Shown: positions 1-7,984 of the stretch, piece by piece
How the letters are laid out: the number at the start of each line of letters is the position of its first letter
How positions within the stretch are numbered: the stretch's first letter is position 1
NCBI RefSeq assembly: GCF_900142955.1
Contig: NZ_FRCP01000008.1
Span: 1 to 64,000 of the forward strand
DNA: 64,000 bases
Source of the DNA: Anaerosporobacter mobilis DSM 15930
GTDB lineage: Bacteria > Bacillota > Clostridia > Lachnospirales > Lachnospiraceae
Reading direction: 5' to 3'
Position numbers and translations under genes: made by a program
The notes under the pieces: generated by a model
What the model was told of the DNA's origin: nothing
Databases searched by the model: none
The model's input: only the letters and a program-made list of their open reading frames with translations

Positions 1-23
1 AGGATTAGCGATTTTCTTTCGTA

Positions 24-95
24 AGCGCGAGACGGGATTCGAACCCGCGACCCTCGCCTTGGCAAGGCGATACTCCACCACTGAGCCACTCGCGC
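24..95 (-). tRNA. tRNA-Gly (GCC)
   Basis: The reverse complement folds as a complete cloverleaf of 72 nt with a 7-bp acceptor stem (GCGCGAG paired with CTCGCGC), a GGTTCGAATCC T-arm and the anticodon loop CTTGCCAAG, giving anticodon GCC. CCA is not encoded after the discriminator T. It is the last gene seen of a five-tRNA array read on the minus strand. Confidence 0.96.
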
Positions 96-165
96 ACATA
101 TATTTTTTATAGTCAGCTTTGCTGGCCAACATGCTTTGTATATCACATTTGTTAGACAAATGAAA

Positions 166-236
166 AGCGGGTGATGGGAATCGAACCCACGTATCTAGCT
201 TGGAAGGCTAGTGTTCTACCATTGAACTACACCCGC
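166..236 (-). tRNA. tRNA-Gly (TCC)
   Basis: A 71-nt cloverleaf on the minus strand has acceptor stem GCGGGTG and anticodon loop CTTCCAAG, so the anticodon is TCC. No CCA is encoded. Together with the neighbouring GCC isoacceptor it gives two glycine tRNAs in one array. Confidence 0.96.
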
Positions 237-251
237 ATATTAAATTATCAA

Positions 252-324
<73 letters not shown>

Positions 325-427
325 ATGCCCTTTTGAGTAAAACCAATGATGTAAGCAACAAATTGTAATATCTACAACCTATTGTTATAGCAGTCGTGCC
401 CACAATCTACATTCAGATTAAACTGAA

Positions 428-511
428 TGCCGGCGACCGGACTTGAACCGGTACGGGTTTGACCCCGCAGGATTTTAAGTCCTGTGCGTCTGCCAATTCC
501 GCCACGCCGGC
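428..511 (-). tRNA. tRNA-Leu (TAA)
   Basis: An 84-nt class II tRNA on the minus strand has acceptor stem GCCGGCG, a long variable arm and anticodon loop ACTTAAAAT, giving anticodon TAA. The discriminator is A. Its length and the variable arm fit tRNA-Leu. Confidence 0.97.
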
Positions 512-516
512 ATTAA

Positions 517-598
517 TGGAAGGAGAAGGATTCGAACCTTCGAAAGCGTAGCTAACAGATTTACAGTCTGCCCCCTTTGGCCACTCGGGAACCCTTCC
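517..598 (-). tRNA. tRNA-Tyr (GTA)
   Basis: An 82-nt class II tRNA on the minus strand has acceptor stem GGAAGGG, an extended variable arm and anticodon loop CTGTAAATC, giving anticodon GTA. It is the first gene of the array. Its tRNA should be the ligand of the tyrS T-box at about 45.7-46.0 kb. Confidence 0.97.
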
Positions 599-620
599 TT
601 AATTGCTCTGACAAGATATT

Positions 621-648
621 ATTATAGCAGAAAACTAAAAAATTGCAA
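621..648 (-). promoter_or_regulatory. Promoter of the tRNA array
   Basis: On the minus strand TTGCAA (643-648) and TATAAT (621-626) are separated by 16 bp and lie about 25 bp upstream of tRNA-Tyr. The sequence just downstream of the -10 box, ATCTTGTCAG, is also found downstream of the tRNA-Met promoter at 10.7 kb. Confidence 0.7.
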
Positions 649-760
649 GTATTATTTTCAAGTTTTTTTAATTTTCCCAATTTTCTTGTTTATAAACAAA
701 ATTTGCTTATTTAAAGTCTTAAAATGTTTCCTTCTTTCCCTTATGAAAAAAGACAACTGA

Positions 761-2875
761 CTAGAAAGTGTCAATTGTCTTTATAATCGTAGAAGATTCT
801 GGTGGCATTACCACCTTGGCATAGCCTTCTCGCACCTGGTATCTCTTCGCTTCTAGATTATATCCTTCTCTATTGGTCTGAATGATTCTCACCAAACGAT
901 CGGTATCAAGTATACCGACTTGCCATACTGGTATATCGATTGTCTGTTCTTGTTGCAAGTTATTCACAATGATAACCAGTTTATCGCTAGTATCAAAACG
1001 TCCATAACTGAAATAATGATTTCCTCCACATAAGAAAATCATGGAACCAGTCTTCAAAGCTTCATAACTTTTGTGTATATGAATAAGTTCTTGATGCAAT
1101 GCGATTAAGCCTCTATCTTCATGTCCCCACGGATACGTTCTACGATTATCCGGATCCGTCCACCCACATACGCCTGCCTCGTCTCCATAATAGATTGTAG
1201 GAGCCCCTGGCCATGTCATCTGAACTAGGACTGCCTCTCTCATAACAGCCTTATTAATGCCGTAATTCGCTGCATCTGGACCATTCGCTGCGGTACGTCC
1301 TACTCTTCTATTGGTCCGAGTCAAGAAACGAGAGTGATCGTGATTGGATAATTCATTCATAGCTACTAATAAAGACTGTGTATTAAATCTTGTCATATGA
1401 TGACTCATAGATCCATAAAATGCTTCATAATGCCCATAGAGATCGTCTCTTGATTCATCACTGTGTTTCTCTATTCCGGTTAAGAACCAGGTTAGTGGCT
1501 CCATGAAGGCATCATAGTTCATTACAGTATCCCATTCATCGCCTTGTAGCCACGAACTAGGATCTCCATAATGTTCTGCAAGTATTATCGCCTCTGGATT
1601 TGCTTCTTTGACCGCTCTCCTAAAATCCTTCCAGAATTTATGATTGTATTCATTGGAATGTCCTAAGTCAGCTGCTACATCAAGTCTCCAGCCATCAATA
1701 TTAAACGGTGGTGAAACCCATTTCTTCGCAATATCCATTATATATTGATATAACTTTGGTGATTCCTCGTAGTTTAGCTTTGGTAGTGTATCATGCCCCC
1801 ACCAACCATCATAGCGAGTGTTGTATGGCCATGTACCATCACGGAATTTAAAAAATGATCGATAAGGGCTGTTTTCATCAACATAAGCACCCTTTTCATA
1901 TCCTTCTTCATCTTTGTAGATACATTCTCTATCTAACCACTTATTGAATGATCCACAATGGTTGAAAACTCCATCTAGGATAATCTTCATACCTCTCCTA
2001 TGAATCTCATCTACTAGCTCAATAAACAATTCATTACTGGCTTCAAGATTCTCCTTAGCAGTAACTCTTGTAATATATCTGGTTGCATGCTGATTATTCG
2101 TATCACCTGGTTGTAGTAACTCTCCCTCATCTTTAACTATCACTCCAAAATGAGGATCAACATAATCGTAATCTTGTATATCGTATTTGTGATTGGAAGG
2201 AGATACAAAGATTGGATTTAGATAGATAGCGTCGATTCCAAGCTCCTGAAGATAATCTAACTTCTTCATGACGCCCCGCAAGTCCCCACCATAGAACTCC
2301 CTTACTCCCATTGATAATGGATACTTGTTCCAATCATTAACTTCACTTGTTCCTTCTCCAATATACGTGTATTCTCTGTCCAATACATCATTACTGGTAT
2401 CTCCATTGCAGAAACGATCAACGAAGATTTGATAAAAGACCGCCCCTTTCGCCCAATTTGGTGTCTGAAAGCCGGGCATAAGAACAAAGTTATAGTTATT
2501 CTGTACTTCATTCATGACGCCCTTACGATTATAATAACAGGTGAAATGTCCACTTCGAACCTCAAAATAGTATTCCACTTTCGCTTCTTCTAATTGAATG
2601 GTCCCCTCATAATAGTCAAACAACATATCGTGGTTAATCTTCTTCATCACTTGCCTATTGTATGTCGAAATCAGATAAACCTCATCCACATTTTCTCTAG
2701 CGGTACGAAAGCGGATGTTCACCTCATCATTTGCCATTGGTTCTTCCGGAATACGGTATTGTTTGGTTCCATCACAAAATAAAGCATCAAGATTCAAAAT
2801 CGGTGCTACATGTTCCATGTAAGCATTTAGCTTTTCATATTTCGTCAGCTGATTGAAGTTCGTATTAAAATTCAT
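761..2875 (-). CDS. GH13 family alpha-glucan hydrolase (neopullulanase/cyclomaltodextrinase-like)
   Basis: A 704-residue glycoside hydrolase family 13 enzyme, expected to cut alpha-1,4 (perhaps alpha-1,6) bonds in maltodextrins. Residues about 30-125 look like the N-terminal beta-sandwich (CBM34-like) of neopullulanase-type enzymes, and the (beta/alpha)8 barrel starts at about 143. The conserved regions are visible: DGVFNH at 301-306, GWRLDVA with nucleophile Asp399, AEHYGD with acid/base Glu434, and NHDHSR with Asp513. There is no signal peptide, so it should act in the cytoplasm on imported oligosaccharides. A good Shine-Dalgarno (AGAGGGG) precedes the ATG. Exact specificity cannot be read from sequence. 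It stands alone, followed by the tRNA array. Confidence 0.88.
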   Translation of the reverse strand: MNFNTNFNQLTKYEKLNAYMEHVAPILNLDALFCDGTKQYRIPEEPMANDEVNIRFRTARENVDEVYLISTYNRQVMKKINHDMLFDYYEGTIQLEEAKVEYYFEVRSGHFTCYYNRKGVMNEVQNNYNFVLMPGFQTPNWAKGAVFYQIFVDRFCNGDTSNDVLDREYTYIGEGTSEVNDWNKYPLSMGVREFYGGDLRGVMKKLDYLQELGIDAIYLNPIFVSPSNHKYDIQDYDYVDPHFGVIVKDEGELLQPGDTNNQHATRYITRVTAKENLEASNELFIELVDEIHRRGMKIILDGVFNHCGSFNKWLDRECIYKDEEGYEKGAYVDENSPYRSFFKFRDGTWPYNTRYDGWWGHDTLPKLNYEESPKLYQYIMDIAKKWVSPPFNIDGWRLDVAADLGHSNEYNHKFWKDFRRAVKEANPEAIILAEHYGDPSSWLQGDEWDTVMNYDAFMEPLTWFLTGIEKHSDESRDDLYGHYEAFYGSMSHHMTRFNTQSLLVAMNELSNHDHSRFLTRTNRRVGRTAANGPDAANYGINKAVMREAVLVQMTWPGAPTIYYGDEAGVCGWTDPDNRRTYPWGHEDRGLIALHQELIHIHKSYEALKTGSMIFLCGGNHYFSYGRFDTSDKLVIIVNNLQQEQTIDIPVWQVGILDTDRLVRIIQTNREGYNLEAKRYQVREGYAKVVMPPESSTIIKTIDTF

Positions 2876-3620
2876 ATGTGAAAGCCCCTCTTTTCTCTTT
2901 TTGGTGCTGTCTCTTTTGCACCTTCCCTCTATTTCAAATATATTAATATGTATTTATTTATCTGATAACTATTTTATTCTAATATACACGTTTTCATTAT
3001 ACAACCATGGATTTTTAATTATTTTCACCATAGTTCACAAATCAGAATAATTTCTATCACACTATAAGCATGGACCACTAGCAATTTGACCATACATTGT
3101 TTTAGGATTTATATTATAACATGTTCTTGCTTATATAACTCATCTGTATATTTTTCCCTACTATATATAGTAAAAGAGGACAGCCATCCGATCTGCTGTC
3201 CTCTTTTGGAGAAGGTATTTTTGTTACTTATGGGGTGTAGCAAAAACTATATAATGTATTGGGGTTTACGTTTATTAGTATAGCATGATGTACCATATAA
3301 GTGTGCATAAACATTTTATAAATATAAATCTTTTTTTGTCAAATGTGACAGGTGAACTTCATCTCGTCCAAATAATTACTGTACTTATATACCATTATTT
3401 GCTTCTCGTACTTCTCGTCTTTTGATTCTTCCTAGTTTTTTACAAATCCAAGGCGTATATTGCTTTCTTTTAGTCCCCTAATATTTTGTAACTAAATCAT
3501 AATTGTTTTTTCTATGATATGTTCATTATTGTTGTTTTAATAACGCACTTCAACTTTATACGTTTATCAGTATTTCACTTACCAAACACAAAACACAGAA
3601 CACCGTAATACTAGCACTGA
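2876..3620. other. Non-coding gap between GH13 gene and ftsH
   Basis: About 750 bp of AT-rich sequence holds no convincing gene. Short plus-strand open frames here lack ribosome binding sites and encode featureless hydrophobic peptides. A perfect 12-bp inverted repeat (AAAAGAGGACAG ... CTGTCCTCTTTT, about 3173-3208) could act as a weak terminator in either direction. The GH13 promoter should lie in the left part, but I see no clear -35/-10 pair. Confidence 0.6.
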
Positions 3621-3667
3621 ATAAAACAGCTTGCAATCTCGTGATACGAGTTTACAAGCTGCCTTTA
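3621..3667 (-). terminator. Terminator of ftsH
   Basis: On the minus strand GCAGCTTGTAAACTCGT and its near-complement form a long stem around ATC, followed by TTTTATT. It lies about 25 bp past the ftsH stop. Confidence 0.8.
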
Positions 3668-3692
3668 TTCAAACAATTATTTATGTCTAATA

Positions 3693-5573
3693 TTAGATTT
3701 CAGAATCTCCACTTTCAGTTATATCGGCTTCTATACTGTTTGCAGGTATTTCATCGGCTACGAATAAAGATTCGAATTCTTCTCTCGTAATACGTTCTTT
3801 TTCAAGAAGTAAATCAGCACAACCATGAAGCACTTGAATATTGTCTGTAAGAAGCTTCTTCGCTTTATCATAGCAATCTTCAATAATTCTCTTAACTTCT
3901 TCGTCGATAGAACGAGCAATATCCTCGCTGAAACTTCTGGTATGAGCTAAGTCTCTACCAATGAAGACTTCATCATCGTCACTATCGTAGTTAACTAGAC
4001 CAAGGGATTCCGAGAATCCGTAACGTGTTACCATTGCTCTTGCTGTCTTTGTGGCTACTTTAATATCTTGAGAAGCTCCTGTTGTGATATCGTCGAAGAT
4101 CATTTCTTCTGCAATACGTCCACCAAGGCTTACAATGATATCTTGTGTCATCTTGCCCTTCGTATTGAACATCTCATCTTTTTCCGGAAGAGGCATTGTA
4201 TATCCTGCTGCACCATTGCCGGTAGGAATGATGGATACCGTATATACAGGACCAACATCAGGTAGTACATGGAATAAAATCGCATGACCAGCTTCATGAT
4301 ATGCAGTAATCTTCTTCTCTTTATCAGAGATAACACGACTCTTCTTCTCTGTACCGATACCAACTTTGATAAATGAATGTGTAATATCTTCTTGCATAAT
4401 AAATGCACGATTTTCTTTTGCTGCATAGATTGCAGCTTCATTTAATAAATTCTCAAGGTCAGCTCCAGTGAAACCAGCTGTTGTCTGAGCAACTTGTTTT
4501 AAGTCTACATCTTCTCCAAGTGGTTTTCCTTTTGCATGAACATGAAGAATCTCTTCTCTACCTTTCACGTCTGGACGTCCTACTGTAACCTTACGGTCGA
4601 AACGACCTGGACGAAGGATTGCTGGATCAAGAATATCTACCCGGTTTGTTGCTGCCATTACGATGATTCCTTCGTTAGCTCCAAAACCGTCCATCTCAAC
4701 TAACATTTGATTCAGTGTTTGTTCTCTTTCATCATGACCACCACCAAGACCAGTACCACGTCGTCTTGCAACGGCATCAATCTCATCAATGAATACGATA
4801 CATGGTGCATTTTTCTTTGCTTCTTCGAATAAATCTCTTACACGAGAAGCACCAACACCAACAAACATTTCTACGAAATCAGAACCGGAGATACTGAAGA
4901 ATGGTACACCTGCTTCTCCTGCTACTGCTTTCGCTAATAAAGTTTTACCAGTTCCCGGAGGACCTACTAATAGGACACCTTTTGGAATTCTAGCACCAAC
5001 TTGCATGTATTTTGTTGGCTCTTTCAAGAAATCTACGATTTCTCTCAGTTCTTCTTTTTCCTCGTCAAGACCTGCTACATTCTTAAATGTTGTCTTCTTA
5101 TTCTCATCAGTTGACATCTTAGCCCTACTTTTACCAAAGTTCATTACTTTGGAATTGCCTCCGCCACCGGAAACTTGACTAGTCATAAAGGAGAATAATA
5201 CAATAATTACAATAAAACCTAGTATATAAGGCAACAATTGCATAATCCAACTTGGTCGACTTACATCGTGAACAGCCGCATTGTAACCATGCTCCGTTGC
5301 AAGATCTTCAATCTTACTTGTATCAGCTACATAGAAATTTGAAGCTGACTTATCACTATCTATAAAGGTTACCTTAACCTGACCAGTTGGCACCTCTTCA
5401 TTCATGTACACGTCAATTGTCTTAATTGTCTTTTCTTTCAAGTCTGCAGTAAATTGTGACAGACTATATGAATCGGTACTTACTTTATTCAAACTATCTG
5501 ACAGCAACATAGCCATAACAATGATAGCAAGAATAATGGCATAGAAACCAAGTCCTTTCATCTGCTTCTTCAA
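3693..5573 (-). CDS. ftsH: ATP-dependent zinc metalloprotease FtsH (first copy)
   Basis: A 626-residue membrane-anchored AAA+ protease that degrades unfolded membrane proteins and short-lived regulators. Two membrane helices lie at about 9-27 and 112-131 with an extracytoplasmic domain between. The AAA module has Walker A GPPGTGKT (204-211), Walker B IVFIDEID (259-266) and the second region of homology with arginine fingers in RPGRFDR (321-327). The zinc site is HEAGH (426-430), with Asp502 the likely third ligand. The start is TTG at 5573, because GGGAGG lies 7 nt upstream and the first ATG is four codons inside. It follows hpt and tilS as in many Firmicutes. A second FtsH lies at 33867-35939. 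Confidence 0.97.
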   Translation of the reverse strand: MKKQMKGLGFYAIILAIIVMAMLLSDSLNKVSTDSYSLSQFTADLKEKTIKTIDVYMNEEVPTGQVKVTFIDSDKSASNFYVADTSKIEDLATEHGYNAAVHDVSRPSWIMQLLPYILGFIVIIVLFSFMTSQVSGGGGNSKVMNFGKSRAKMSTDENKKTTFKNVAGLDEEKEELREIVDFLKEPTKYMQVGARIPKGVLLVGPPGTGKTLLAKAVAGEAGVPFFSISGSDFVEMFVGVGASRVRDLFEEAKKNAPCIVFIDEIDAVARRRGTGLGGGHDEREQTLNQMLVEMDGFGANEGIIVMAATNRVDILDPAILRPGRFDRKVTVGRPDVKGREEILHVHAKGKPLGEDVDLKQVAQTTAGFTGADLENLLNEAAIYAAKENRAFIMQEDITHSFIKVGIGTEKKSRVISDKEKKITAYHEAGHAILFHVLPDVGPVYTVSIIPTGNGAAGYTMPLPEKDEMFNTKGKMTQDIIVSLGGRIAEEMIFDDITTGASQDIKVATKTARAMVTRYGFSESLGLVNYDSDDDEVFIGRDLAHTRSFSEDIARSIDEEVKRIIEDCYDKAKKLLTDNIQVLHGCADLLLEKERITREEFESLFVADEIPANSIEADITESGDSEI

Positions 5574-5652
5574 AGCAATACCTCCCTTCTATTTAGGTCA
5601 ATGTCAGCAATATAAATCAAATCGGCGCCATCAACCTTACTCCCTTTTTTTA

Positions 5653-6177
5653 TTAATCGTTTTCAACTACTCCAATGAATGGAAGGTTACGATATTTTTG
5701 AGCATAATCTAAGCCATATCCAATTACAAATTCGTCTGGAATGTTAAATCCAACATAATCAACTTTTACATCAGTTACTCTTCTTTCTGGTTTATCAAGA
5801 AGGGTACATAGACGAATACTATTTGGCTTTCTTGAAGCTAACAACTCAATAAGATAGCTTAATGTTCTTCCTGAGTCAATAATATCTTCAACGATTAATA
5901 CTTCTTTTCCTTCTATCGTGTCATCAAGGTCTTTAACAATCTTAACCCTACCTGAACTTTCTGTTCCGTCTCCATAACTAGACACTGACATGAAGTCCAT
6001 AGTTACAGGTACAGTAATTCTCTTTGCAAGTTCACAAGTGATGAACACACCACCTCTTAATACACAGATTAGATGAATGCTCTTTCCTGCATAATCCTTG
6101 CTGATTTGATCACCTAGTGCACGAATTTTCTTATCAACTTCTTCTTCACTAAGTAATACTCTTATCTTGTCTTCCAT
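5653..6177 (-). CDS. hpt: Hypoxanthine phosphoribosyltransferase
   Basis: A 174-residue purine salvage enzyme that joins hypoxanthine or guanine to PRPP to give IMP or GMP. The PRPP-binding motif VEDIIDSGRTL is at 96-106, and RGG near 41 fits the pyrophosphate loop. The open frame runs 17 codons further upstream into tilS, but the ATG at 6177 is preferred: GGAGG, supplied by the last tilS codons (GGA GGA AAA TGA), lies 8 nt upstream, and the tilS stop ends one base before it. The tight tilS-hpt-ftsH order is classic for Firmicutes and implies co-transcription and coupled translation. Confidence 0.96.
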   Translation of the reverse strand: MEDKIRVLLSEEEVDKKIRALGDQISKDYAGKSIHLICVLRGGVFITCELAKRITVPVTMDFMSVSSYGDGTESSGRVKIVKDLDDTIEGKEVLIVEDIIDSGRTLSYLIELLASRKPNSIRLCTLLDKPERRVTDVKVDYVGFNIPDEFVIGYGLDYAQKYRNLPFIGVVEND

Positions 6178-6178
6178 T

Positions 6179-7732
6179 TCATTTTCCTCCAAATAAATAA
6201 ACAATAAGTATTGTTTTGGTACTTTCACTTAATTTATATGCTTCACTAATACGTGATCCCAGTATCCACATAATATGATTACCATCTGCTAACAATGGGA
6301 TAAGGTTACGATCTTTTTGTGGAATTTTTTTATCAATAAAGATTGATTTAAGCTTCTTCGTTCCACCCTTAGCATCAATTTGCATGTAATCGCCTTCTCG
6401 TCTGGTACGTAATTGAACAGCATTTTTTATTTTATCATAATCAAAGCATTTCGTATACCCATTTCTAGTATTTATCATACTTTTTTTATATTCTTCATAA
6501 AAATTCGTATTCTGATATACTTGCAAGTCAATACTAGAAATCACATTCTGATTAGTATCCCAAACGTTCAGTTTTTTATCCAATAGATTGGCTTTCTCAT
6601 TCTGAGTAAGGGTGTGGGTTACATACCCTAGCTTTTCACCACTAGCTAAATCAATCACTCCACTTTGTTTGTTGATTAAATCTAAAGAACTCTCTCTAGG
6701 TTCTTCTATCAAGGGATACTCTTTTCCTTCCATGAAATCATTATCACTAATTGTTACCTTATTGTTTGTTAGTATTAGATTCTTATAACCATTGTATGCT
6801 ACAATACCGTATGGTAAATCTATTTTTTTACCGACACCTTTTGCAGCAAGACCACATATATCCTCAATATGGATACTTTCAACGTCCTTTAACTGACCGC
6901 TAAGATTTCTAAGAATCTCTCTAACAACCGTCTTTTGGATCACGGTATCTTCCTTTAGAAACTCTTCTCGATCAAAGCAGTATCTAGCATCCTTACATTG
7001 AACCAATCTATTATAACAAATTTTTGTCTGTTTTTCTATAAATTCTTCCACTTCTTTAAGCATCTGTGCCGATTTTACTATATGGGAAATAGCTTGGCTA
7101 TTAATATGCTTCTCTAGATAGGGTAGTACCTGTAGACGAATCTTATTCCTTGTATATTCCGTTTGTAAATTCGTGGCATCTGTTTGATAAGGAATACCTT
7201 GCGCATCAAGATATTGTTCAATCTCCTTTCTTGTTATGCATAATAGTGGGCGAATAATACGGTCTCTTACAGATGGAATACCAGTTAAGCCTGTAAGTCC
7301 ACTTCCTCTCACTAACTGGAACAACATTGTTTCCGCACAGTCATTGCTATTATGTGCAACAGCAATGACATCACAATTATATTCCTCACGTACCTGTTCG
7401 AATGCCTGATACCTAATATTTCTTCCTGCTTCCTCTTCTGATAGATGCTGTTCTTTGGCGTACTTCTTTACGTCTTCTTTCACAAGGTGGAATGGGATAG
7501 TATTCTCTTTGCAGATTCTCTCCACATAGTCTTGATCGACATCTGCCTCCTCGCCACGGATCATATGATTGACATGAACAACATGCAGTTCTAACTGATA
7601 GGTATCACGAAGCGCAAGCAATACAAAGAAAAGGCAGACAGAATCAGCACCACCTGATACTCCTAATACTACCTTTTCTTTATTCCTCAGCATTCGATTC
7701 GACTCTATATATTGCTTCACCTTATTAAGCAT
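6179..7732 (-). CDS. tilS: tRNA(Ile)-lysidine synthetase
   Basis: A 517-residue ATP-dependent enzyme that converts C34 of the CAU-anticodon tRNA-Ile to lysidine so that it reads AUA. The N-terminal PP-loop motif SGGADS is at about 26-31, and the family segment around HVNHMIRGEEAD follows near residue 55. The C-terminal substrate-binding half runs to the end. It is somewhat longer than typical bacterial TilS (about 430-470). GGAGG lies upstream of the ATG. The stop codon overlaps the hpt ribosome binding region. A structured repeat at 7757-7926 separates it from spoIIE. Confidence 0.95.
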   Translation of the reverse strand: MLNKVKQYIESNRMLRNKEKVVLGVSGGADSVCLFFVLLALRDTYQLELHVVHVNHMIRGEEADVDQDYVERICKENTIPFHLVKEDVKKYAKEQHLSEEEAGRNIRYQAFEQVREEYNCDVIAVAHNSNDCAETMLFQLVRGSGLTGLTGIPSVRDRIIRPLLCITRKEIEQYLDAQGIPYQTDATNLQTEYTRNKIRLQVLPYLEKHINSQAISHIVKSAQMLKEVEEFIEKQTKICYNRLVQCKDARYCFDREEFLKEDTVIQKTVVREILRNLSGQLKDVESIHIEDICGLAAKGVGKKIDLPYGIVAYNGYKNLILTNNKVTISDNDFMEGKEYPLIEEPRESSLDLINKQSGVIDLASGEKLGYVTHTLTQNEKANLLDKKLNVWDTNQNVISSIDLQVYQNTNFYEEYKKSMINTRNGYTKCFDYDKIKNAVQLRTRREGDYMQIDAKGGTKKLKSIFIDKKIPQKDRNLIPLLADGNHIMWILGSRISEAYKLSESTKTILIVYLFGGK

Positions 7733-7756
7733 GGGTTTAGTCCTCCAAATGTTTTA

Positions 7757-7926
7757 GCGTTACTGTTCACACTGCCCCAATACGGCAGTGCTCCAAGCAG
7801 TAACACGCTTCGCGATGCACAGAAACGGAATAAAGCACCGTTTCGCGCCGCAATTCTCGGGTTTTCCGTGACTTTCGCTGCACTTCACTCACAAAAAACA
7901 CCTCGCGGAGATTGCTTGTGAACAGT
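7757..7926. repeat. Structured GC-rich repeat element with flanking 9-bp direct repeat
   Basis: The 170-bp insert between spoIIE and tilS has terminal inverted repeats (TTACTGTTCACA / TGTGAACAGTAA) and is bracketed by the direct repeat AATGTTTTA (7748-7756 and 7927-7935). Inside are hairpins CACTGCC...CGGCAGTG (about 7769-7790) and GAAACGG...CCGTTTC (about 7823-7845). It is clearly richer in G+C than its surroundings. An open frame across it has no ribosome binding site. It looks like a miniature inverted-repeat element that inserted with a 9-bp target duplication. Confidence 0.65.
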
Positions 7927-7984
7927 AATGTTTTAACTATCAGCTATTCTATACTTCAATTGTAAAAATAGCAAGTCTCACGCT

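Noticed and set aside
2853..3283. Two plus-strand open frames of 65 codons
   Set aside because: They lie in AT-rich spacer, have no ribosome binding sites and encode featureless hydrophobic peptides.
4789..5178. Plus-strand open frame of 129 codons inside ftsH, and a similar one at 35134-35460
   Set aside because: Both are antisense shadows of the conserved AAA domain in the two ftsH genes, which is why they resemble each other.
7712..7921. Open reading frame of 69 codons on the plus strand
   Set aside because: It runs through the structured repeat element, has no ribosome binding site and starts inside tilS.
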